This document shows positions 11,556 to 20,662 of a stretch of DNA of 64,000 nucleotides, in pieces. This DNA is from Trichopria drosophilae (Eukaryota; Arthropoda; Insecta; Hymenoptera; Diapriidae). Under the pieces are notes generated by a model. The model had not been told where the DNA came from, searched no databases, and was given only the letters and a program-made list of their open reading frames with translations. A program made the translations under genes and the position numbers. Positions within the stretch are counted from its first letter, which is position 1, and the number at the start of each line of letters is the position of its first letter. Location of the stretch: the NCBI GenBank assembly GCA_030407085.1, contig CM059583.1:86718001-86782000 (forward strand). Direction: 5' to 3'.

Positions 11556-11979
11556 TGTCGCAATTTATAATTCGCGGAAAAAAATGGGCGCAGTATAATT
11601 TCATTTGAGCGCTCGAATGCGATCGAGGCGCCCTCGTCGCAATTGTCTTGATTCGCGCGCGCCGCGCCAGATCAGTTCCGAGCTAGCCTCCAAAGATCAA
11701 AGACGACCCGCTATCCGTTTAAGTTTGTTTGTTTGGCGACGCCGACACCACGCCGCGTGCCGTGTGGTCCCGTAAGCGAAACTTATAATTGTGCGTTTCG
11801 TTTCCACGGTAGAGACGATACCGCGAGAAAAATTGTATCCGACCAAAGTTAATAAAAGGTGCTCATTCTTTTGGAAAAAAGGCGAAACGTGTTCATTCAG
11901 TGGTGATTTTGCACCTGGATCCTCGCCTTAAGCTTTTTTTGTTCTCTAGCTCACGTCGCGCAAAATCGAAGTAGCGACA
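11556..11979 (+). repeat. 5' LTR of the BEL/Pao element
   Basis: Begins TGTCGCAATTTATAATTCGC and ends GAAGTAGCGACA, with 6-bp perfect inverted termini. I found no difference from the 3' copy at 17998-18421 on reading both. 'AATAAAAGG' near 11850 could serve as a polyadenylation signal. Confidence 0.95.
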
Positions 11980-11985
11980 TCTTTT

Positions 11986-12003
11986 TGGCGATCCTGCCAG
12001 GAT
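11986..12003 (+). other. Primer-binding site, arginine-tRNA type
   Basis: TGGCGATCCTGCCAGGAT lies 6 nt after the LTR. Its complement ends ...CAGGATCGCCA, which resembles the 3' end of an insect arginine tRNA (discriminator G). The tRNA identity is from memory of that family and should be checked. Confidence 0.6.
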
Positions 12004-12582
12004 CCTTTGTTGGTTGCAACCTGGAAATCATCAAAAAGGACGCGTTTCTAGAACAATCGTTCGGGCCACGCCGCTGTTGGTGTTTTCCCACACGAGGGAC
12101 AGTGCTTTGTGCCTTCGCGCACTGCTAACCGGCTCAAGATATTTGCCGCTTCAGCATCTTGGATTATGTGAAGTGAAGTGACTTGATAAATTTGTCTACT
12201 TCCATCCACGCGGACTTTTATTACTTCGCCATATTTGGCGTCATATACGTTGTTTGGACGCCATATTGGTTTGTGCGTCGATCCAGTGCGCAGTGCCGAC
12301 CGGTGCCCCTGGTGTCGTCCGCCCCGCTCCTCGCGCCCGCGGCTCCCCTCTTTGCTGCCGCTTCGGGCGCACACGTGCCATCAGTTCACGCGTTCCGTCG
12401 TCGCCTGCAATCTTGTGCTGCGCGCGCGCATCTTTTCAGACCGCTTTCGTCACACGCTGACTCGCCGTTATCGACGACGTACCTCTTGGACTTTGCCTCG
12501 TCGCGGACTAAATTTTCAGTGAATTGAAGTGACTGTTTCACGCTGGAAAATTGGTACCATTGGTTTTCACTCTCGTTAGTGA

Positions 12583-15500
12583 ATGGATAGTCTGGTCAAG
12601 GCGGATCATCGATCATTGTCACGTCAGTCTACATCGGGTGAGGATTCCTTCGCCATGGCTGCGTGTGACTCTCTCGAGGATTTAGTTGCTGCGCAATCTT
12701 CACAGTTTGACAGCATTCATCGTGCGTTTGAACATTTACCAACTACGGATTCCCGAACTGTGGCCAAATTAAAGGTTCATCTCCGATATATTGAAAATAT
12801 TTGGAATGAATGTCGTGAACGGCACGTTCGACTTCTGCAAATTGCTACGCCCTTGGAAGAACGGCATCCGTATTTTTTGGAAAACCGGTACCAAACCGCA
12901 GAACTCCTGTTTTTGGACGCAGCTGCATCAATTGAGGAAGCCTTGACGACTCTTTGCCATGAGACGAATTCGCCGAACCAGTCCACACCATTGGATCCGA
13001 CGACAATGACGCCCCCAGTTTCCGGTTCTCGTTCAACGTCCGGATTACCGCGCATTGATCTGCCGCACTTTTCAGGTGAATATAGTAAATGGGACTCCTT
13101 CGCAGATTATTTCCGTTCAATTATTATTAATAATCCGTCAATAGATAACATACGTAAATTCCATTATCTGAAGTCTTGTCTCAGTGGAGATGCTTTATTA
13201 TTGATTGAACATCTCGATTTGACCGCGGAAAATTTTAACGTAGCCTGGGGCGCACTCGAAGCGCAATTTTCAAATACTCGGTGCATAATTTCGAATCATT
13301 TGAATATGTTGTTTTCAATTCCTGCGATACGTAAAGAATCCTCAGCAGATTTGCGTGACCTCTATTATAAAATCACCGCGATTTTGGGCGCGTTAAAATC
13401 TCTTGGGGAACCTGTTGATAAATGGGACTCAATGCTGGTGCACCTAATTACTTCGAAGCTCGATCCTGAAACTCAAAGGCAGTGGAGTTTAACTTTAGGC
13501 GCGCGGAAAGATTACCCTAAATTTTTGGAGTTAAAGGATTTTATAAATAGTCGCGCTTGTGGTTTGCAAGGATCGAGTACTCCATACCCGATGGATTCAG
13601 GATCGAACTCCGACGTTAATCGCTCAGCTCGTACAATAGTTAAGAAGAAAACCATAGTGCAGTCTCACGCTACGACATCCGCGAATAAACAGTGTCCCAT
13701 TTGCTCGGCTGATCATGCCATACATACATGTAAGCGCTTCAAAAATTTGAGTGTATCAAAAAGACTTGATTTTGTGAAACGTCATAAGCTCTGTTTTAAT
13801 TGTCTCGGTTTACATAATTTAGCGAATTGTGCGAGCACCCACGTGTGCTATGTTTGTAGTCACAAACACCACACCTTGCTGCATCGAGAGCCTTTGTCGG
13901 ACGCCACGCCTCTCGCGCCCTCTGTCGTATCGACTCCGCCTAATTCTTCCGAATCCAACGTGTCGTCCTCGTCGCCGTCAACCGTTGTTCGCTCGCATTT
14001 CGCGGCAAATCAACCTATTAACGCATCGGAAATTCTGCTGTCTACTGCTAGCGTACGGGTAGAATCCAGTAACGGTCGCGTGTTAAGCCTACGAGCACTA
14101 TTGGATCAAGGATCCACTTGGACGTTTATTTCGGAAAGTGCTGTGAACGCTCTTGGGACGAACGTTCAACGGGTATCAACCACGGTGAGCGGAGTCGGTG
14201 GCGCCTCCATCGGAACGATCAATCGCTCCGCAGATATTACTATATTTCCGCTTCGCGTTTCCGAACCGCGGCTCCACACGCATGCTCTCGTCGTAAAAAC
14301 CGTCACGTCTTACGTTCCATGCGTCTCGAATTCGTATTCAAAATGGCCACATTTAACGAATCTGAATCTGGCCGACCCGGATCCGTGCAGTGAGGAACCT
14401 ATTAATCTGATAATCGGGTCAGATCTATACGGTACGCTGCTTTTAGATGGTTTAATCAAAGGTTCGACAGATCAACCGATTGCACAGAATACGGCACTCG
14501 GCTGGATTCTGTCTGGTTGGTGTAAATCTCCGAGTTCTACTAGTCCGTCAATAATAAGCGTGCATCTCTGCACGACTCACGCCCAGCTTGATTTGGACTT
14601 GCGCCGGTTTTGGGAAGTCGAGGAAATTTCCCCACCCAAACAGCTATCTCCGGAAGACGAATTTTGTGAGCAATTTTTCATAAAAACTTATTCTCGCACA
14701 GACGACGGACGATACATGGTTCGCTTACCTTTCATTTCCTCCTCCCCGGATGATTCCACTGAATCTCGTCCTTTTGCTATTTGCTCGCTCAAGTCCGGTG
14801 AACGACGGTTATCTCGGAAGCCCGACGACGCCCGAGCCTATTATGAATTTATGCGCGATTACGAAGACCAAGGTCACATGACACGGATTCCGATAACGTC
14901 TCTTACTTATATCGGTACCTATCTACCTCACCATTACGTTAAAAAGGAAACGAGTTCGACCACAAAATTACGAGTGGTTTTCAACGCATCGCACAGGACG
15001 CCAAATTCAAAATCGTTGAACGAACATCTATTAATTGGTCCCAAACTTCAGGCAGATCTGGGCACCGTCTTACTTCGATGGCGTACTTTTCAGTACGTCT
15101 ATTGTGCGGACGTTGCTCAGATGTACCGTCAGATTTGGGTGGATCCACGTGACCGTGATCACCAACGAATCGTTTGGCGATTTTCTGGCAATGAGCCTAT
15201 CTCAGATTATCGGTTAAATACGGTAACATTCGGCGTGTCATGTGCACCCTTTTTAGCACTTCGGGTAATGAAACAAATCGAACTTGATTACGGAGCAGAA
15301 TTTCCGTTAGGTGCCGACGTTTTGCGTCATGGTCTCTACGTTGACGATTGTTTGTTTGGAGCAAGCGATCTACATTCGGCACGTCTTATTCGCGATCAGC
15401 TCATTGCTCTACTACGACGTGGTCAATTTCAGCTTCGGAAGTGGGCTAGCAACTCGTCAGATTTGCTTACTGATCTTGAACCTGCTAACCACGGTCTCGC

Positions 15501-16305
15501 TTGTGCCAAAACACTCCAAAGCGATGACGCATTGAAAATTCTGGGAGTTTGTTGGAATCCTCTGGAAGATAATTTTCAGTTCAAGGTCAACCAAATTACA
15601 CTTAACCAATACTCCAAACGGACTCTTTTATCATTAATAGCGCGTCTTTACGACCCATTGGGTTTGGTTAGCCCTGTGGTCGTAAAAGCCAAGATATTTC
15701 TACAACGACTTTGGCTTCTTCATCTTGACTGGGATACCTCACTTCCCGATGAACTGCTTGCAGACTGGACGAACTTTTATTGCGATTTAACGGCGCTCAA
15801 CTCGTTCACAATTCCACGCTGGACTGGAATAGGCTCCGACCTCTCCAATTGTGAGCTTCATGGTTTCGCTGATGCGTCCACCTCCGCTTACGCAGCTGTT
15901 TTATACATTCGTGTTTCCGCCGACGATGACTCTGCGGGTGTTGCGTTGTTGACCTCTCGGACGAAGGTCGCGCCCGTTAAGACTTTGAGCGTGCCACGAC
16001 TTGAGCTTTGCGCAGCGGTGCTCTTGGCACGCCTCATTGACAGTGTTCGAAAAATTACAGAAATTTCGCCGATCCAAACGTTTTGTTGGTCAGACGCAAC
16101 AATAGTTCCCATTGGCTGCAAAACCATCCGAATCGATGGAAGACTTATGTGGCCAATCGAGTTTCTGAGGTGCAGACCTTATTACCCAATGTACCGTGGC
16201 GGCACGTCGCAAGTAGTGACAATCCCGCGGACTTGGCCTCTAGGGGGCTCCTCGGATCAGAGTTGGTTCACAATACACTTTGGATCTCAGGTCCCGCGTG
16301 GTTAA
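12583..16305 (+). CDS. BEL/Pao Gag-protease-reverse transcriptase-RNase H polyprotein (5' part)
   Basis: A 1,240-codon frame starts MDSLVKADHRSLSRQ. Approximate residue order: N-terminal Gag; DUF1759-type segment near 155-300 (LPHFSGEYSKWDSFADYF); zinc knuckles near 369-425 (CPICSADHAIHTC, CFNCLGLHNLANC, CYVCSHKHHTLLH); aspartic protease near 505 (LLDQGSTWTFISE); reverse transcriptase near 760-960 with ADVAQMYRQ and LYVDDCLFG; RNase H from about 1093 (GFADAST) to CWSDATIV near 1168. Past about 16110 the frame runs off into non-homologous sequence, while the correct continuation appears in the frame of 16083-17891. One base is missing here relative to an uninterrupted polyprotein, and no canonical -1 slippery heptamer is visible, so I read it as a lesion or assembly error rather than programmed frameshifting. 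Confidence 0.92.
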   Translation: MDSLVKADHRSLSRQSTSGEDSFAMAACDSLEDLVAAQSSQFDSIHRAFEHLPTTDSRTVAKLKVHLRYIENIWNECRERHVRLLQIATPLEERHPYFLENRYQTAELLFLDAAASIEEALTTLCHETNSPNQSTPLDPTTMTPPVSGSRSTSGLPRIDLPHFSGEYSKWDSFADYFRSIIINNPSIDNIRKFHYLKSCLSGDALLLIEHLDLTAENFNVAWGALEAQFSNTRCIISNHLNMLFSIPAIRKESSADLRDLYYKITAILGALKSLGEPVDKWDSMLVHLITSKLDPETQRQWSLTLGARKDYPKFLELKDFINSRACGLQGSSTPYPMDSGSNSDVNRSARTIVKKKTIVQSHATTSANKQCPICSADHAIHTCKRFKNLSVSKRLDFVKRHKLCFNCLGLHNLANCASTHVCYVCSHKHHTLLHREPLSDATPLAPSVVSTPPNSSESNVSSSSPSTVVRSHFAANQPINASEILLSTASVRVESSNGRVLSLRALLDQGSTWTFISESAVNALGTNVQRVSTTVSGVGGASIGTINRSADITIFPLRVSEPRLHTHALVVKTVTSYVPCVSNSYSKWPHLTNLNLADPDPCSEEPINLIIGSDLYGTLLLDGLIKGSTDQPIAQNTALGWILSGWCKSPSSTSPSIISVHLCTTHAQLDLDLRRFWEVEEISPPKQLSPEDEFCEQFFIKTYSRTDDGRYMVRLPFISSSPDDSTESRPFAICSLKSGERRLSRKPDDARAYYEFMRDYEDQGHMTRIPITSLTYIGTYLPHHYVKKETSSTTKLRVVFNASHRTPNSKSLNEHLLIGPKLQADLGTVLLRWRTFQYVYCADVAQMYRQIWVDPRDRDHQRIVWRFSGNEPISDYRLNTVTFGVSCAPFLALRVMKQIELDYGAEFPLGADVLRHGLYVDDCLFGASDLHSARLIRDQLIALLRRGQFQLRKWASNSSDLLTDLEPANHGLACAKTLQSDDALKILGVCWNPLEDNFQFKVNQITLNQYSKRTLLSLIARLYDPLGLVSPVVVKAKIFLQRLWLLHLDWDTSLPDELLADWTNFYCDLTALNSFTIPRWTGIGSDLSNCELHGFADASTSAYAAVLYIRVSADDDSAGVALLTSRTKVAPVKTLSVPRLELCAAVLLARLIDSVRKITEISPIQTFCWSDATIVPIGCKTIRIDGRLMWPIEFLRCRPYYPMYRGGTSQVVTIPRTWPLGGSSDQSWFTIHFGSQVPRG

Positions 16306-17891
16306 AAGAGCAGCGTAACATTTGGCCAACAACCACTCCTGACCTTGAACAGGATGCACCACTAGAAGCGCGTCTCCACGTCGAGTCATTGGCCACATTT
16401 GTTACCTGTCTGACGCCCCTGTTCGAAAAGGTATCGTCGTGGACTCGGCTCGTTCGCATCATAGCGTACTTATTAAGATGGAAGTCGTGTCTAAAAGGGT
16501 CTGTCGTTCGCGGAGTTCTAAAGGCTTACGAATTGAAAGAGAGTTCGACGGTTATTTTTCGGGCAGTCCAAGGTTCAATGTTCCCGGAAGAATTGCAATT
16601 ATTACATTCTCAAAACCCTGTTCCCTCTCGAAGTCGATTAGCGTCATTACAACCATTCCTAGACAACATCGGACTAATACGCGTAGGGGGACGTTTGGAG
16701 CACAGTGACTTAGTGGACGATGTCAAACACCCGATTGCACTGTGCGCGCATCCCATTGTCCGACTTTTCGTAGTTTATACACACTTGCGTTGCCTCCACG
16801 GCGGTATACAGCTGACGCTGCGCACTCTACGACAATCGGTTTGGATTGTACAGGCAAAAAAGATAATACGGTCAGTTATCTCAAAATGCCTTACTTGTAC
16901 GCGTCTTCGAGGAGAGTTATGCACTCAGGCAATGGGAAACTTTCCATCTCCGCGAATTTCGCACTCAGAGCGCCCGTTCGTCCATTGTGGGCTCGATTAC
17001 GCCGGTCCTATACAAGTACGGATCGGTGGTGGTCGCGGTCGTAAATCGCACGCGGCATACATTGCGCTATTTGTATGCTTTGCAGTCAAGGCGTTGCACC
17101 TGGAACTCGTCTCTGATTACAGTTCTGCGGCGTTCATTGCAGCATACAAGCGGTTTGTATCGCGGCGCGGCATTCCGTCATGCCTGTATAGTGATCAGGG
17201 CACTACCTTCGTTGGGGCAGAATCGGAGCTGTCCCGCGCGTTTCGTCGGGCAACCCAGAATGACGAGTTTAAGATTTTGTTGGCTCAAGATGGCGTACGT
17301 TGGCAATTTATGCCTCCGGCCGCTCCCCATTTCGGGGGTATCTGGGAGGCTGGGGTCAAAAGCGTGAAATTCCACCTCAAGCGAACGCTCGGCAATCACA
17401 CCCCCACGTTCGAAGAGCTCTCGACTGTACTATGCGAAATCGAAGCCACATTGAACTCACGTCCAATATGCCCTTTGTCTGACGACATTGACGAGTTACA
17501 AGTCTTAACTCCAGGACATTTTTTGATTCATGGTCCATTAAATGCAGTGCCAGAAGAATCGCTTCTGGAAGTACCCGTCAATCGGCTGTCTCGTTGGCAG
17601 TGTTGCCGTCAATTAGTCGAACGATTCTGGAGACTCTGGTCTTCCGACTATATGCTCTCGTTGCAGCAACGATCTAAGTGGCAATTTCCGAAACAACCAA
17701 TCTCGGTTGGCAAAATGGTGCTAGTTAAGCGTCCGAATCAGCCACCTACTAAGTGGCCGCTTGCTCGAGTGACCGCTTGTCACCCTGGAAGTGACGGCGT
17801 ATGCCGCGTCGTCACTTTACGTTTAGCGACTACTACACTTAAGCGTCCGATTACGCAGCTTGCGTTGCTGCCGATAGACTTAGAGAATTAG
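16083..17891 (+). CDS. BEL/Pao RNase H end and integrase (3' part, shifted frame)
   Basis: This frame resumes the polyprotein after the frameshift. Near the start are the end of RNase H and the 'NPADLASRGL' connector typical of BEL/Pao. An HHCC-type integrase zinc-binding region follows (H..LHGG...CLTC). The DDE catalytic core shows D in 'LDYAGP', D in 'YSDQGTTF' and E in 'GGIWEAGVKS'. The C-terminus is DUF5641-like (VGKMVLVKR...WPLARV). It stops at 17891, about 90 bp before the polypurine tract. The nominal methionine at 16083 is not a true start; translation would require the upstream frame. Confidence 0.9.
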   Translation: MLVRRNNSSHWLQNHPNRWKTYVANRVSEVQTLLPNVPWRHVASSDNPADLASRGLLGSELVHNTLWISGPAWLKEQRNIWPTTTPDLEQDAPLEARLHVESLATFVTCLTPLFEKVSSWTRLVRIIAYLLRWKSCLKGSVVRGVLKAYELKESSTVIFRAVQGSMFPEELQLLHSQNPVPSRSRLASLQPFLDNIGLIRVGGRLEHSDLVDDVKHPIALCAHPIVRLFVVYTHLRCLHGGIQLTLRTLRQSVWIVQAKKIIRSVISKCLTCTRLRGELCTQAMGNFPSPRISHSERPFVHCGLDYAGPIQVRIGGGRGRKSHAAYIALFVCFAVKALHLELVSDYSSAAFIAAYKRFVSRRGIPSCLYSDQGTTFVGAESELSRAFRRATQNDEFKILLAQDGVRWQFMPPAAPHFGGIWEAGVKSVKFHLKRTLGNHTPTFEELSTVLCEIEATLNSRPICPLSDDIDELQVLTPGHFLIHGPLNAVPEESLLEVPVNRLSRWQCCRQLVERFWRLWSSDYMLSLQQRSKWQFPKQPISVGKMVLVKRPNQPPTKWPLARVTACHPGSDGVCRVVTLRLATTTLKRPITQLALLPIDLEN

Positions 17892-17982
17892 TTGTTAAGT
17901 TAAGTATAAGTTCCAGTCTTCGCGTCTCGGTACATTTTCGGTTTTTTGTTTCGCTTCTAGGTCCTATTGCACCCTATGGCTG

Positions 17983-17997
17983 CAATGGGGGGCGGTA
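17983..17997 (+). other. Polypurine tract of the BEL/Pao element
   Basis: The purine-rich stretch CAATGGGGGGCGGTA ends exactly at the 3' LTR start (17998), the usual plus-strand priming site. Confidence 0.7.
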
Positions 17998-18421
17998 TGT
18001 CGCAATTTATAATTCGCGGAAAAAAATGGGCGCAGTATAATTTCATTTGAGCGCTCGAATGCGATCGAGGCGCCCTCGTCGCAATTGTCTTGATTCGCGC
18101 GCGCCGCGCCAGATCAGTTCCGAGCTAGCCTCCAAAGATCAAAGACGACCCGCTATCCGTTTAAGTTTGTTTGTTTGGCGACGCCGACACCACGCCGCGT
18201 GCCGTGTGGTCCCGTAAGCGAAACTTATAATTGTGCGTTTCGTTTCCACGGTAGAGACGATACCGCGAGAAAAATTGTATCCGACCAAAGTTAATAAAAG
18301 GTGCTCATTCTTTTGGAAAAAAGGCGAAACGTGTTCATTCAGTGGTGATTTTGCACCTGGATCCTCGCCTTAAGCTTTTTTTGTTCTCTAGCTCACGTCG
18401 CGCAAAATCGAAGTAGCGACA
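17998..18421 (+). repeat. 3' LTR of the BEL/Pao element
   Basis: 424 bp with the same sequence as the 5' LTR on visual comparison, followed by the target duplication AATGG at 18422-18426. Confidence 0.95.
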
Positions 18422-18426
18422 AATGG

Positions 18427-18660
18427 CATACAGTATTTGATGAAGAATTTTACATTCCATAACACATAGGACACTGATCCAAGATGGACATTGTTTTGAT
18501 TTCATGCTCCAGAAGCCACATCGTATAAGATTTGTGATGCCGTTCGAGAATTTTTCCTATCGTCCAGGCAAGTCTCGTCGCGTACCACTCGAGATGAGAA
18601 CCGCAATCTCGCCTTTCAAAGCACCGTGTACCGTCTCGTCTCGTATGGAAAGTCTCGACT
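18427..18660 (-). other. Remainder of the mariner-type element 3' of the BEL insertion
   Basis: A minus-strand frame (18680-18450, ending 'SILDQCPMCYGM') is open for 76 codons. I do not recognise it. It could be part of the original element interior or a chance frame. Confidence 0.25.
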
Positions 18661-19610
18661 ACCGATTTTCGATCTTTCACGATCTTTTCCGATCTTTTTC
18701 GATCTTTTACGCTCTTTTACAATCTTTTTTTTATCTTTCACGATCTTTTTCGATCTTTTACGATCTTTTACGATCATTCACGATCTTTTACGATCTTTTC
18801 CGATCTTTTTGGATCTTTTACGATCTTTTACGATCTTTTCTGATCTTTTTGGATCTTTTACGTCTTCCTCGATTTTTTCCGATCTTTTTGGATCTTTTAC
18901 GATCTTCCTCGATCTTTTACGATCTTCCTCGATCTTTTACGATCTTCCTCGTTTTTTTTCGATCTTCCTCGATCTTTTTCGATCTTTGTCGAACTTTTCG
19001 ATCTTTTCCGATCTTTTTCGATCTTTTACGCTCTTTGACCATCTGTTTTTTTATCTTTCACGATCTTTTACGATCTTTTACGATCTTTTACGATCTTTTA
19101 CGAGCTTTTACGATCTTTCACGATCTTTTACGATCTTTTCCGATCTTTTTGGATCTTTTACGATCTTTTACGATCTTTTCCGATCTTTTTGGATCTTTTA
19201 CGATCTTTTACGATCTTTTCCGATCTTTTTGGATCTTTTACGATCTTTTACGATCTTTTCCGATCTTTTTGGATCTTTTACGATCTTCCTCGATCTTTTA
19301 CGATCTTTTACGATCTTTTCCGATCTTTTTGGATCTTTTACGATCTTCCTCGATTTTTCCGATCTTTTTGGACCTTTTACGATGTTCCTCGATCTTTTAC
19401 GATCTTCCTCGTTTTTTTTCGATCTTCCTCGATCTTTTTCAATCTTTTCCTATCTTTTTCGATGTTTTACGATCTTGTACGATCTATTTCGAACTTTTCG
19501 AATCATATCGATCATTTTCGATCACATCGATAATTTTCTCTCATTTTCGATCCTTTTCGATCTTCTTCGATCTTTCTCGATCTGTTTCGATCATTTTGAC
19601 CATTTCCGTG
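18660..19610. repeat. Minisatellite of GATCTTTT(A/T)C units
   Basis: About 950 bp of diverged 10- to 11-bp units (CGATCTTTTA, CGATCTTTTT, CGATCTTCCT). Longer blocks of about 57 bp repeat around 19130-19330. Three overlapping frames of 114-384 codons (…DLLRSFTIFYDLF…) are translations of the array and not genes. Confidence 0.95.
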
Positions 19611-19611
19611 G

Positions 19612-20177
19612 TAAAGGTGAGGGGTTCCATTAAAGGAATCGACTTGATATTAAAATGACCTTGAAAGTAGCTGTGAAAGTCTAGTCTAGGTCAAGGTCAT
19701 ATACGAACGTAAAATCTTCCGCGCTGTCTTCCAGGGTAAAAAATAAGGGGTTCCGTTAAAAAAAACGACTTGACCTTCAAATGATCTTGAAGGTTGAGGT
19801 CAAGGTCAATGTCAACGTCACATGCGGGCGTGAAGTTGTCCTCTGTTTCCATTTCCATAGAAAAAAATGAGTGCTTCCATTAAAAAAATCGACTTGATAT
19901 TAAAATGACCTTCTAGGTAATGGCGAAGGTCAAGGTCAAGGTCGCATTATGGCGTAAAATCTTCCGCTCTTTCCATTTCCGGGTTAAAAAATAAAGGGTT
20001 CCATTTGAAAAAATTGACTTGATATTGAAATGACCTTGAAGGCCATCGTCAAGGTCAATGTCAAGGTCACCATAAGTTAGCTCTGTCTGTACCCTTCAAC
20101 TTTTGTTTAAACAAATTTCCTCCAAAATGCTTACCATCCGAGATATTCTAATCCGTTATTTAAAATGGGACACCCTG
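19612..20177. repeat. Right composite terminal inverted repeat
   Basis: Reverse complement of 9269-9735, with one additional about 125-bp unit. It ends GGACACCCTG followed by TA. Confidence 0.8.
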
Positions 20178-20189
20178 TATAGTTAAAAT

Positions 20190-20500
20190 AAAGTTCATTG
20201 TTCATTTATAAACCCTGTACATGAATTATTCTATCGCAAACTGAGCATAGTTTAAATGCAACTTTGCATCCGAAATTGATTGTTACGCAAAAAATGTTAA
20301 AGTCGTCAAAATGCGATAAAAAAATTGTTGCTTCTAAAAATTTGAAAAAATTTTAGCCAATAGATAATTAAAAAATGAAACTTTGTTTCTTAAACATTTT
20401 TTATATCACGTCAGTTTTCCGAGATATAGAAGATTTTTAAAAAATGACATTATTTTGTTCAAAATTGAATAAGTATTTGTACAGAAATATTAGACAAAAT
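20190..20500. repeat. Second copy of the 5.3-kb palindrome arm
   Basis: Matches the reverse complement of 5336-5640 with few differences, including the TTCATTTATAAACCCTGTAC centre. It is interrupted by the LINE 3' end near 20500. Confidence 0.75.
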
Positions 20501-20662
20501 CCCGAAGATACAAATTAGTAGTAATTTATTACCTCATGATTAGGGATACATAACCCATTGAGGAGGAGTTCCGCGATTGTCGTGTACATCGAAATTTTAT
20601 AGTAACTGTACAAAGCCAATAAGGTACATATATAAGTTTGTCGCTTATAACAAAATTACGTT

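Larger units (their letters stand above)
11556..18421 (+). mobile_element. BEL/Pao LTR retrotransposon, nearly complete
   Basis: The element is 6,866 bp with two 424-bp LTRs that look identical by eye and end TGTCGC...GCGACA. A 5-bp target duplication, AATGG, flanks it (11551-11555 and 18422-18426). Order: LTR, primer-binding site, about 580-bp leader, Gag-protease-RT-RNase H, integrase, polypurine tract, LTR. The BEL/Pao assignment follows from domain order, the DUF1759/DUF1758/DUF5641-type segments and the YVDD box. A single frameshift inside the RNase H region separates two long frames. Identical LTRs imply a very recent insertion into the mariner-type element. Confidence 0.93.
9269..20177 (-). 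mobile_element. DD41D mariner-type transposon with composite TIRs
   Basis: Ends are CAGGGTGTCC at 9269 and GGACACCCTG ending at 20177, each flanked by TA (9267-9268 and 20178-20179), the target duplication of the IS630/Tc1/mariner superfamily. The span is 10.9 kb, about 4.0 kb without the BEL/Pao element inserted at 11556-18421. Each TIR has a terminal segment of about 105 bp followed by three to four tandem units of about 125 bp rich in 'ACCTTGACCTT'. Inside are a 30-bp minisatellite, a transposase pseudogene on the minus strand and, on the far side of the BEL insertion, a (GATCTTTTAC)-type array. Confidence 0.8.

Noticed and set aside
12183..12527. Frames in the BEL/Pao leader between primer-binding site and Gag start
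   Set aside because: Several overlapping GC-rich frames on both strands without motifs; typical of untranslated leader.
16100..16120. Programmed -1 frameshift in the BEL/Pao element
   Set aside because: No X-XXY-YYZ slippery heptamer is visible, and BEL/Pao elements usually have a single continuous frame.
18504..19658. Long frames (384, 335 and 114 codons) rich in 'DLLRSFTIF'
   Set aside because: They are direct translations of a GATCTTTT-type minisatellite in all three plus frames; the repeat explains their openness.
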